From the NCBI GenBank assembly GCA_034696485.1, contig JAQIWT010000526.1:1-18644 (forward strand): a stretch of 18,644 nucleotides of DNA, written 5' to 3'. The stretch is from Isohypsibius dastychi (lineage: Eukaryota > Tardigrada > Eutardigrada > Parachela > Isohypsibiidae). The notes beneath the pieces were generated by a model. The model saw only the letters and a program-made list of their open reading frames with translations, had not been told where the DNA came from and did no database searches. The translations under genes were made by a program, and so were the position numbers. Positions 1 through 8,775 of this stretch are shown piece by piece; positions within the stretch are counted from its first letter, which is position 1, and every line of letters starts with the position of its first letter.

Positions 1-905
1 TTTCAGTTTTGTTACGGAGCGTGCTCTGAGCACTCTCATATCTCCCAGTTGAGGAAACAGGTGACTCATGCGACTCAAGGAGGAACATTTCCGGTGTACG
101 TTTTTGTGAGTTTGGGCGGATCGTTCTCGATCTCGTGGTTTGACCAACTTGGCCAACTTGCTCTGTGAGAGTTGCCACAGTACCGTAATTTCCAGCTTCC
201 AGACCTAAATGCATGCATTCTGGATGCTTTTTAAGTGGTCACAAAAATCCTGCTTGATTTTTTTCCAACCTCAGACCAGAAATAGCCAGTGGTCAGTTTT
301 TCGTTTTTCGATTAATTTCAGCCTTTATGATAAATTTTTGCCGTTCTAAGTTACCAACGGAATATGCGAATAAAGAACGTGCTGTTAAGTTCAAAATCGT
401 GTGAGATCGACATGTGGCATTCCAGGAGAAACACTTTGGCAGCTTACAGCGGGGATCGCTTCTACAAACCGAGCCGAAACGCTTCCCGGAAAACAAATAA
501 GCACCCATCCATCGGATTTCAATTAACTCTGAAACTCCTGCTAAGTTCGGGCTTTCCAAAGTTTCCAGCTCCTACTAAGTTCACATTTTTGAACGAACGG
601 CGGCGCTCATAGACTACAACATTAGGGGGAACTCCTGCTAAGTTCCGTTGTCAGGAGGTTGCAAGCTGAACTTTCCATGCCTTTTAGCCTATACGCTTAA
701 GAAGTTAACAACTTCACCCCGAAACACAGATATAAAACGCCTGTGTCGCCTTCCTTCGTGCGCTTTCAAATTTCATTCTGTGAATCTGATCTATTTCGTT
801 CACTTCATGCACTTTTCATCTAGTTTCTGTATAGTAAGAAATTTCTAGGGTCCTTACTCGAAGATAAACGCCGTTTTTAACTGGTGTCGCACTGGCTGGT
901 GTTCC
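1..905. other. Left flank without a convincing gene
   Basis: No open frame here shows splice-supported or family-like protein sequence. The only structure I see is a repeated 12-bp motif, TCCTGCTAAGTT, at about 536-547 and 633-644, with a one-base variant at 570-581. The same motif recurs at 909-920 at the left inverted repeat of the Harbinger-like element, and once reversed near its right end (about 5808-5819). The stretch may therefore include part of the transposon's outer end, or an older fragment of a related copy. Confidence 0.4.
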
Positions 906-976
906 AGCTCCTGCTAAGTTTCCTCTTACATTACTACGAGTGCGAAAGGGAGCTTGGCGATCGGATCAGAATCAGC
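906..976 (+). repeat. Left inverted repeat of the Harbinger-like element
   Basis: Three blocks match the reverse complement of 5750-5823 in the same order: CTCCTGCTAAGTT (908-920), GAGTGCGAAAGG (938-949) and CGGATCAGAATCAGC (962-976). The sequence between the blocks has diverged and its length differs by a few bases. The order and spacing make chance unlikely. Confidence 0.65.
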
Positions 977-1264
977 AAACTCGTCAATTCGCTGAAACCG
1001 ACTCCACCTCGCCCGCCCCGCTACATTTCTGACAGATTCGATGGCTGCGCTGATCAAACGGATCAGCTAAAATCGCGTTTTCGCTGACCCCTTGAAACAG
1101 CTGTGTCAGGATCAGCATCCTACGCTGAGTCAATGAAGGGTCTCAAGGGTTCGAAAACCAAAACCACCAGACCCCTGTCGATCGCTCAAACTTAAAACCC
1201 GCTCGAATTTCGTTGTTGAATTATTTCCTGTTTCCTGTTTGATTATTTTTGATGCTGGATTTCA

Positions 1265-2580
1265 ATGGAGTTCCTACTCAATCTTCCTCCTGGCCAGCAA
1301 ATTTTGCAAATGCCTGATGGGCAGATGCTTCTTGTAAATGTTCCTGCAATTGCCCATGACGCCGCTGCTGTCCAACGTGATTCGACAACAGAAGTCGGAA
1401 AAGAGAAGCTCTTGCCATCGGAAATCGTTGTTGATGCTGGGCACCCAGCAGAAGAAACTGCATCTTTGACTTCTGTCTCCAAGAAATCCGCATCTCGAAA
1501 ACCGAAGAACACCCGAGCTGATGCACCTGATACCATTGCAAAACTGGCTGCTGTGGCTGAAGTGAATCCGTACCAATACTCTGGTCTCGATGATATTCGC
1601 CAGTCCTGGAATAGAATCATGGAAAAGTTGGTGGATGGAAAAATTATCAAGGAAAGCGGCGATGTTGCACGTCATAACCTTCAACAGCTTGTCAGTGCTG
1701 CCGTTCGGGATTTCAAGAAAATCCATATGAGCGATGACACAGGAGAGGAGAATCCCGCTTTATCTGAGAAGGATGAAATTGTGAAGATGATTTATGACTA
1801 TCAAAAAAACAAGCCAGCGAAAAAATGCGGAAAATTTGCTGCGAAGCGGAAGATCACGGATGAGGGTAGAAGAATCCGAAACTGTCAGCTGGCACTTGGG
1901 AAGCGGACTGGAATCAAGATTCGAAATTTCGGAGAACATCAAGACCGAACTCCATCGCCTGCTCCAAGTGATGAAGGAGCCTCGGCAGAATTTTTCAACG
2001 ATGAGTATGGGAAACCAGAGTCATTTTACATTGGAGCGTCGGCTGACCGAGCCGGGTATCTCAAATTCGATGAAGGTACGTGAGTTCACCTTCGAAAAAT
2101 ATTTTTGTATCGTTTTTGGATTTTTTAGATGATGCTGGGAACCCAGCCGACGTTAAGGACGATGTTGATTCGAAGAAACTCAGTAGGTCATCAAGCAACT
2201 CGCCGGAAACTGAGAAAAAGCCGCACTTCCGGTCCAAAAGACAGGGAAACAAAGTTGGCCCAGGGAAAGGCGTTCGTGCGCCGATGGTCACTGCTCAGAA
2301 AGAATTTCTCGGATCGATGATTCAGCTGCTGAAACCAACTGCCAAAGAAGAGCAGGAGAAGGAATTAGAAAGAAAAGACCGAGCTCTGGAGCGAGAAGAA
2401 GAACGTGCAATTCGAGCGATGAAATTAAAGACACTCGAGGTTGAACGAGAAATGAAAAGCAAGAGCAAAGAAAGCGTGGAACAGAATATTGTGCGACAGA
2501 ATGAGCGTATTGCATCGTTGGAAGACCAAGGAAAGAAAAATGACGATTTACTTCTTCGGATTCTCCAGAAACTCGGATAA
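1265..2580 (+). CDS. Transposon accessory protein, basic region plus coiled coil
   Basis: Exons are 1265-2075 and 2129-2580, with a 53-bp GT-AG intron in phase 1; the joined frame is 420 residues ending in TAA. The first ATG of the long frame was taken as start. The N-terminal third is low in complexity. The middle holds one tryptophan in a helical stretch (near residue 118) and a Lys/Arg-rich segment (about 180-220). The last 100 residues are a highly charged Glu/Lys/Arg coiled coil. Position in the element suggests the DNA-binding accessory protein that PIF/Harbinger transposons encode, usually with a Myb/SANT-like fold, but I cannot see a clear tryptophan triad, so that role is inference. 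Two 14-bp palindromes fall in frame, giving AGHPA (residues 58-62) and AGNPA at the start of exon 2. It converges on the transposase gene, with 51 bp between the two stop codons. Confidence 0.7.
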
Positions 2581-5493
2581 GCAAACAGAACAAAGTGTTT
2601 AAGCTTTCATTTTTTCTGCTGGGTACCCAGCCTAGTAAGAACCCAAGTACCTCTCAAGAGCTGGTGGATCAATACCACTTATGCTTTTCACGTTTTCAAA
2701 TCCGTACATACAAGTTAGGCAGTTTGCCAATAAAGCCAAAACGATGTAAGTCTTTGCCGACTGCTGCCAGTAGAGTTTTTGATTCTCACGATCGTTGTTG
2801 AATGCAAACTGCGTAGCTATTCTGCCGAAACCGAACTCCACGATGATTCGAGCCGGGATCATATCACGGTTCATTTGCTGCATTTCCGGTGTGAGTCCGG
2901 GGCCTTTGAAAGGCATTTGGATTTCCGGGCTGATGACGTATCCTTTGTCACCGTAAATGCAAAAGTCCCTTCCCCATTCAACATTTTTTCTCTGCAACCG
3001 ACGTCTTAGGTTACTTTCACCAAGCATGAATATATCGTGCCGACGTCCTTCCACTGGCATGAATAAATTAGCAATTAAACCATCGGGCGCGACTAAGCTT
3101 TGAAATTTCATAACATGGCTCCGGCAATGCCCGCTATACCATTCTTGTTGATCGATTCCTGGACGACAAATTTCGCGAGCCGTTCCATCAACGAAGCCCC
3201 AGCAATTTTCTGAAAAAACATTTCTGATTCATTTCCGGCTGGGTACCCAGCAGTGAATTAGATGTACCGTATCTTCCCGTAATGTGATAAACTGCTGCCG
3301 CATAGCGGTCTATTTCAACACGTGTAAGCCATGGCTGGTCCTCATGCGTCCTTATTCGCGTGAAATGCCTTAGCTTGCGAGCCGGAATCATCTCAATAAC
3401 AGGATTGTGACGCACGTAAAACTTTGCCTGCTCCGCGAACAACCATTCGGTCGCGATATACATCATAAACGCTTTGATGATCTGTTGTTTGGTGGTATTC
3501 CGACGAGAAGTTTCTCGTGCTCGTCGACGAGCGACAACGTTTTTGGTCCTACCCATCCAAGCTGGGTACCCAGCACACAGAAGCTCCAAAATTGCGCAGA
3601 ATAAATGATGTGAATGGTATGATGGAATTCTGAGGGAACAAAAAAGATCAATTGCGAATGGAAATCAAAGCATTGGCGATTTAAAATACATTCCGTTTTT
3701 GTGACGTCATACCAAACCAAGACGTTACCCCAAAAATAAATTTTACCATGAATTGAACTAATCAATTTCGAAGAATGCAAATTCAGTCCGTACAAAAACA
3801 AAGAGAACAAAAGGAAAGCACTTTAACTAAAGGCTGGGTTCCCAGCAGAATCAACCATCAGAAAAGGACTTCTTGATGTTCGCGAAAAGTTCCTTTTCTT
3901 TCGCACCATTCAGCCGGTCTTCCTCTCGCCTTGCTGCCCACTTCTCGTCTTTGGCTTACTGTCTGAGTAGCTCTGCTCGGCGATCCTCTTCTCGGCGAGC
4001 TCTCAAAATGTCGAGATCGGCTGCTTCTCGAGCTCGCAATACTTCAGTATCCGCAGCTTGACGGAAGTTGGAGATTTCTAGACGTCCGAGTTCATATTGC
4101 ATTTGTTCTTCCTTATCTTGCATGAGACGCTCGTCACGAATTCGGGCGCGTTCGGAATTCGAGTGTTTCTGAAACTCGTTAAAGGCTTCCGCTCGCTCGG
4201 CATTCCGGCGCCAGGTAGACTTTGGTCGAGGGTGAGGACAACTGGAAACGTTATGATCACGAGACTTGCATCGATTGCAGAACGGTCCGCTATATCCAGG
4301 ATCAATGACGGCCTCTTCCTTCGGAGTATCTTCATACACGTTCCCGTATCGGGACACGATCGGCCCATCTGAAATAATAATCATTAAAAAAACATCATCA
4401 ACATTTTTCAAACAATGGCAGGGTACCCTGCAATTTGCACGACCAAAGCTGTTTTTAGTTGAAAAAAATATTTTGGCAAGTTTTTGCACTTATTTCAATA
4501 GGCAGGATACCCTGCAATCTGTTACCAGACAAATGTGTTTCCGGTTGAAAATTAAATAATGAAGAGATTTTTTTTTGATCGTACCTGCTCGCGAACCATT
4601 GTTCTGCAACTCGGACACCCCAGCTCTAACATCTTCCTGTGTCGAACCAAATCGTCTTTCAGCGACGGGCGCTGCTCCGGTTTCTGGCTGCTTCTCTTTC
4701 AACGAGAGAGGAAACCCTAAAAACAAGAGACTAATAGTGAGATAAACAATCATAATAAGAATAATTAAAAAACAAGAAATAAATCAATTATAGGAAATCA
4801 GTAGTCAACACAAACCGTGGAGGGATCTAGCAATTTGTGCAATTTTCGACTCTTCCAGCTCCAATTTTCCGGCAGGGTACCCTGCAAAACAAACTTGCAA
4901 TCCCATTCAGTAATTAATTTTGATTGGTGTACCGGAAATGGATTTTGGGACTGAAGATTTTGTTGAACGGCGCAACCAGCCTCGACCAACTCCTGGCGCT
5001 TCAAATGGCGCTTCTAAAAAAATGATTTTTGATTCTGTGATTAAACAAGCAATTTAATTGGAACTATTTCCATCAACATTTGTTCGTGCACTTTTAAGCA
5101 TTAAACTAACGAACAGCACTGAAGGCAGGGTGCCCTGCAGATTCCATATCAACTTTCTCCCCACTAGATACCTCAGATTTCATCACATGAGCAGACGAAA
5201 CACTTTGCGAGTCACTTCGTAGAGGACTAATTTTCCCTGTTTAAAAAAATAAACTCATGAATAATCGTCTGGCTGGGTATCCAGCAAATACAGAAGATCG
5301 ATTACCAGTTTGGGAAGTACGGTCGAGGCAGTTCAACATATCCAGGTGGGACGTTGTGGCTGGTTGATCCTCAACAAGTTCAAAACCATGCAGAGATCCC
5401 AGATTCTGCGATCCTGAAATACGGTAGCGTTACATTTACGTTTTTCACGAAGAAGCTGTGTGACTTACTAGAATCCGATGCAGGGTACCCTGC
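1436..5493. repeat. Twelve 14-bp palindromes, GCWGGGNNCCCWGC
   Basis: Positions are 1436-1449, 2134-2147, 2618-2631, 3238-3251, 3561-3574, 3833-3846, 4418-4431, 4502-4515, 4872-4885, 5125-5138, 5272-5285 and 5480-5493. Arms are six bases with two central bases, most often TA, giving a GGTACC core. The first six and the one at 5272 have the GCTGGG arm; 4418, 4502, 4872, 5125 and 5480 have GCAGGG. Two copies (4502 and 5272) have one arm mismatch. None was seen outside the transposon. They sit in coding exons, introns and gene edges alike. Confidence 0.9.
2632..3556 (-). CDS. PIF/Harbinger-type DDE transposase
   Basis: Exons are 3268-3556 and 2632-3209, with a 58-bp phase-1 intron; the joined frame is 288 residues ending in TAG. 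This is the nuclease that cuts and pastes the element. The RNase-H-like core shows the first Asp in GFVDGT (D104), then ICRPG, GH-R-H, KFQ, PDGL and VEGRRHD (near 151-155). The second Asp is in GDKGY (D184) and the Glu in IIVEFGFG (E221), a spacing of 36 residues. The tail LLANCLTCMYG is also typical of the family. All three acidic residues are present, so the enzyme could be active. The start is the first ATG, but the frame stays open upstream to 3629 behind a good acceptor (TTCCCTCAG), so another 5' exon is possible. One palindrome sits 4 bp before the ATG, one in the intron, and one directly after the stop. Confidence 0.85.
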
Positions 5494-5550
5494 CATCAGC
5501 CAGGAGCCCGTAACAGATCGAGAATCGGTGGATTCCGTTATATCGTCCAT
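3956..5550 (-). CDS. Zinc-knuckle coiled-coil protein of the transposon
   Basis: Seven exons: 5469-5550, 5306-5413, 5120-5236, 4933-5013, 4816-4881, 4585-4716 and 3956-4368. The six GT-AG introns (51-216 bp) are all phase 1, and the joined frame is 332 residues. The first two thirds look disordered. A retroviral-type CCHC knuckle follows (C226, C229, H234, C239), then a long Arg/Glu/Ala coiled coil to the C terminus. The knuckle suggests binding to nucleic acid and the coiled coil suggests oligomers; the actual role is unknown and this gene is not part of the usual two-gene Harbinger set. The frame ends at TAA (3956-3958), but reads on in the same charged style for 34 more codons to a TGA at 3851-3853. 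The TAA may therefore be a premature stop. Palindromes fall in exons 1 and 3, at the exon-5 acceptor, and in introns 2 and 6. Confidence 0.7.
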
Positions 5551-5749
5551 AATTGAACAAGATAATTGACAAGATAATTCGCAAGACTCGAAGGAATGAA
5601 TTGGTAAAATCTGAGTTTGTCGTGCGATCAAAACAAGTGGAAACAATCAGTCAGACACGTTGATTGATACGCACTTCTGATCTGTTCCGCACGAGGGCGC
5701 TCGGTACGCATCAATCAGAATCAGAAACATGCAAAAACTGATGCTGATC

Positions 5750-5823
5750 GCTGATTCTGATCCGGTGCTGCCACCTTTCGCACTCACGGTATTTCAACCA
5801 GCTGATGAACTTAGCAGGAGTTT
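5750..5823 (-). repeat. Right inverted repeat of the Harbinger-like element
   Basis: Read on the minus strand this gives the same three blocks as 906-976: CTCCTGCTAAGTT, then GAGTGCGAAAGG, then CGGATCAGAATCAGC. Just inside it, TTGATTGATACGCAC (about 5659-5673) faces GTACGCATCAATCA (about 5704-5717), a second small hairpin in the subterminal region. Confidence 0.65.
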
Positions 5824-5849
5824 TAGAGTACAGCCTTAATGAAGCACGG

Positions 5850-6018
5850 TCATGTTCTTGGAGACTGGCACAGCGCGCAAACTTGTCCACGGAGTGCAAC
5901 TAAAGCAGACATGTGATGGTGACAAAAGTCACACTGCCACACTTCTGTCTCGACAATCGGGCTTCCGGCAGCCATACACAAAGGGAACTTGGTATCACCC
6001 TCGCCACATCTAATATCC
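5850..6018 (-). CDS. Possible terminal exon with a zinc ribbon
   Basis: On the minus strand an acceptor-like TGTACTTGCAG is followed by an open frame of about 55 codons ending in TGA. It contains VWQCDFC and, 14 residues after the second Cys, CALCQSP. The W-x-C-x2-C ... C-x2-C layout recalls a RanBP2-type zinc finger, although the spacing is longer than the usual ten residues. No partner exon was found. It lies just outside the right inverted repeat of the transposon, so it may be a host gene fragment or part of the element's outer end. Confidence 0.3.
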
Positions 6019-6527
6019 CTGCAAGTACAGACCAAAACTTGCCAGCTGATAGATGCTCATTAGAGCGAGAGAGAGGCCCACTAGACTGCCTTATTGCTCG
6101 ACCGCTCTTCATCAGCATGTTCTTGATGCTATAGCGTGAGTGCTATGTATTATACCCGAGTCTGACAGTAATTAGGGCAGTTTTTTGACGACCTAGAGAG
6201 CGAACATGCAGACCAGTGCTGGAACAATCAAAATCAAAAAGAAAGGGGGATGGGGCAGCGACGTAAAGGTGTAGGTGGTATCTTCCAAAAACTTCTTGTG
6301 TAGCCTCCGTCGGCCACGCGCTTGGACTGGTGTTTTCCAGTGAATAAAAGGAGAAATTGTTATTTATCCAAAGAACAATCGAATACAGAACAATCGAATA
6401 TTCTGTATATCTGAGAATACATATGTTCATTCAGATATTTTTATATTGATTTCAGTGATTTTTCACAACGTGAACCATCTTAAACCATTTGCACTTAAAG
6501 TTTTACGTTCTGCTCTTTGACATTGGC
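6019..6527. other. Spacer, no feature seen
   Basis: AT-rich sequence with several short open frames on both strands. None shows family-like residues or usable splice pairs. There is a short direct repeat, GAACAATCGAATA, at about 6374-6402. Confidence 0.4.
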
Positions 6528-6752
6528 CAGTGACGGGCAAGAGGTCCAGACTTCTCGGGGGTGGGGTCCGGCACGACCAAGCGAACACGTTACCATGCGG
6601 GGCTGGCGGACTGCCAAATTACGGTAGTTTAGCGCTTAGTTTAGTTTGGCTAACCTACCATAATTTGCCAGTCCGCCAGCCCCGCATGGTAACGTGTTCG
6701 CTTGGTCGTGCCGGACACTACCCCCGAGATGTCTGGACCCCTTCCCCGTCAG
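6528..6752. mobile_element. Fold-back (long inverted repeat) miniature element
   Basis: The two arms, about 6531-6628 and 6653-6751, are reverse complements, with a perfect 48-bp core (6566-6613 against 6669-6716) and a loop of about 25 bases. The tips match as TGACGGG...GGTCCAGAC on both sides. A 10-bp direct repeat, TGACATTGGC, flanks it at 6518-6527 and 6753-6762 and is probably the target duplication. There is no transposase inside, so it is non-autonomous. Long arms and a 9-10 bp duplication would suit a Mutator-like element, but that assignment is inference. Confidence 0.8.
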
Positions 6753-6853
6753 TGACATTGGCGGCCTCTCCCTCACCCCCACCAGCCGGATTCCCACCCA
6801 GGGGGTTGGGCTTGCCAATCTCCCAATTTTTCACGGTTCAGTTTGATTACGGC

Positions 6854-7638
6854 CAGTGGCGCATTGAGTAGGGGGGCAAGGGGGCAACTGCCCCCCATTT
6901 TCGAGACGGAACCGCTGCGCCGGCGCATAATTTTCGTTTTGTGTTTGGATGATTGCGCCGGGGGCAAGGCATACAAAAACAGTCCGCGCCGGCGCCAGCC
7001 GGCGCGAACCGGTTTTTTCAGTCAGTGGAATTCTTTTGAACAGTGAAACTGTTTTTTTTTAAATTTGGACCCCCCAGAAAATCCACAGCCTGCTCAGACC
7101 AGCATCCCCCCTCTCCAGACTTGCATACGCAACTGACTGAGGTACCACTCCTGTGTTGCGAAACGGAGAACTTGTGTTTATCTGGAAACGTCAAACTGAT
7201 TTCCCTGTTACCCGGTTTCCGTAGGAAACCTTTTTTTGGAAACCTTTTGCAAGATTTCCATCCACATTAAGTCTTCCAGACGATAGTTTGGTTATAATTT
7301 CACCTACCAGCACACATATAGTTTGATCTATGGCTGACCTGTAGAGCGTATTCAGGGTACAACGTTGAGCTGCTCGAGTCGACCTCGAATAAATTAAATA
7401 ATTATTGAATATATAATTATTTTTATTATTTATGTTTATTATTATTATTATAAATATAAATTATTAAAATGAATAGATTCATGATAAAATGAAAATTTTG
7501 ACACTTTGCGCCGGCGCGGATTGAGCATCAGTTTGAAAAATAGCGTTGCCCCGGGGCAGAAACAGTGTTCGCCAGCCAGAGCTCCTTGCGCTGGCGCAGG
7601 TTTTGCCCCCCAAGGTACCAGACCTCAATGCGCCACTG
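6854..7638. mobile_element. Non-autonomous hAT element, 785 bp
   Basis: The termini are a perfect 15-bp inverted repeat, CAGTGGCGCATTGAG (6854-6868, and reversed at 7624-7638), and the CAG start fits hAT ends. The exact 8-bp duplication ATTACGGC flanks it at 6846-6853 and 7639-7646, the length hAT transposases make. Inside are GC-rich palindromes GCGCCGGCGC at 6917-6926, 6986-6995 and 7508-7517, with a variant at 7588-7597. Such subterminal sites often bind hAT transposase. The interior contains an AT-rich (ATT)-like tract near 7386-7478 and no transposase frame. Confidence 0.9.
7386..7478. repeat. AT-rich low-complexity tract
   Basis: Degenerate ATT/TTA repeats with almost no G or C, inside the hAT element. 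It could be old microsatellite expansion. Confidence 0.7.
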
Positions 7639-7646
7639 ATTACGGC

Positions 7647-8775
7647 CCATGGAAATTAATGATTCTTCGCAGGAGTTTGGTTCGTCGATTAGTTCACACG
7701 TGAACTTAGTTAAATACGAATGACCAAATTTGTGAAAGTTTGGGAGCTGGGTGATCAAATTCAAAACAGAGCACCAGTCAACAGTCAACACAGCACAGAG
7801 GCGTACGGCGGGGGACTGCGGCACAGACTCAAGCATCAACCGTCCCCACCCCCTTCCCTTCCCCCCCCCCCCTTTGTAATGTGTCACACTGAGCTATTTA
7901 AGGAGAAGCATTGCCCCATAAAGAATGTTGGAAGCGACCCATCCTGACTGTTTCGTGGGTATAGATTGCATGGGGTTCGGTGTTTTTCAAAACTGTTTTT
8001 CAAAATTCAGCCGAATTCTCGATGTTCTCAACTCGGGGTTTGCTAAGGTCCTGCTTATCCGCAGCCTCCACTCCAATACAGCGGAGATTATCAGATAATC
8101 GATAGATTTTTACTTTTTTAGGCTCTGGATTATCTAAACAGTTACCAGCTTAGCTGAGGCGTTCGTGTGAACAATCCGGATTTTTTTTCAGTCAACTGGC
8201 ATGATATATCTAAAAGCCTCATCCACTGGACAGTAAGCGGCAGAGTCAGTGCAGACCATGTTGAGATTGTGAAAGTCAGTCACTTGTCCCAACTCCCAAT
8301 CTCCCCGTGATACGGCATCGTGCTTTCCTGATCATTCAGCATGTTTCATTTTGTTTGTTTGCTTTCATCAAAGTCCGGAACGCGAGGGGACGCAAAAGGC
8401 ACAGCATCCAGATCCGGTGTATCCAAGTACCGAAGTGCGCCGGAAAGATAGTTGAAACTGCTTATGCGTTAACTTGATTAAAATATAGTTCAAAGATTCT
8501 TTCAAAATCTGCTCCTGTAGTTCGGTTAAACGCATGAAGTGTCAGGGAGATGTTTGAACGGGAACAGCAAGGTGACCCACACAAAGACTTTCTAATACGA
8601 TATTACTGCTACCGTAGCATACATTTAATGAACAATGGAGACAATTTTGATGGAAACGTTATATGGAGGGAGACGAGTCTGTACAATCATATATCTTGGC
8701 ACATGTAGCAGGAACTCTGTAACTCTCCTGCAAAACACCTGTTTTTGACCGCCGTCTCATTCGATGTCTCCGTCG
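7647..8775. other. Spacer upstream of the receptor 3' end
   Basis: No convincing gene on either strand. There is a pyrimidine-rich tract at about 7840-7876 that includes a run of about 12 C. The short open frames near its left end are side products of that low-complexity sequence and of the hAT end. Confidence 0.45.

Larger units (their letters stand above)
906..5823. mobile_element. PIF/Harbinger-like DNA transposon with three genes
   Basis: The element is recognised by its DDE transposase (minus strand, 2632-3556), which has the DGT, GDxGY and VExxFG blocks of the DDE_Tnp_4/Harbinger group. An imperfect inverted repeat at 906-976 and 5750-5823 encloses that gene and two others. PIF/Harbinger elements usually carry a transposase and a Myb-like accessory protein; here a third gene with a CCHC zinc knuckle is present. 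Twelve 14-bp palindromes lie between 1436 and 5493. I could not find a convincing 2- or 3-bp target duplication, so the exact ends are uncertain and may lie outside these limits. The zinc-knuckle gene has an in-frame TAA, so this copy may be partly decayed, although every splice site I checked is intact. Confidence 0.75.

Noticed and set aside
1141-1160. GGTTCGAAAACC, like a tRNA B box
   Set aside because: No A box at the right distance and no cloverleaf. The similar GGTTCGATAAATC near 10653 fails for the same reason.
1274-1726. Minus-strand frames opposite the accessory gene
   Set aside because: The plus frame has a supported intron and coiled coil; the minus frames are antisense shadows.
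3873-4372. Plus-strand frames rich in Ser and Arg
   Set aside because: They are the reverse side of the coiled-coil exon of the minus-strand zinc-knuckle gene, which has splice support.
1436-5493. CRISPR-like or tandem repeat array
   Set aside because: Spacing of the palindromes is irregular, units are only 14 bp, and the setting is a spliced eukaryotic transposon.
6530-6976. Open frames of 60-113 codons on both strands
   Set aside because: They are produced by the fold-back arms and the GC-rich hAT end; composition is Gly/Pro/Arg-rich with no family likeness.
7528-7887. Minus-strand frame of 119 codons at the hAT right end
   Set aside because: It spans the element border and the poly-C tract, so it cannot be an ancestral gene.
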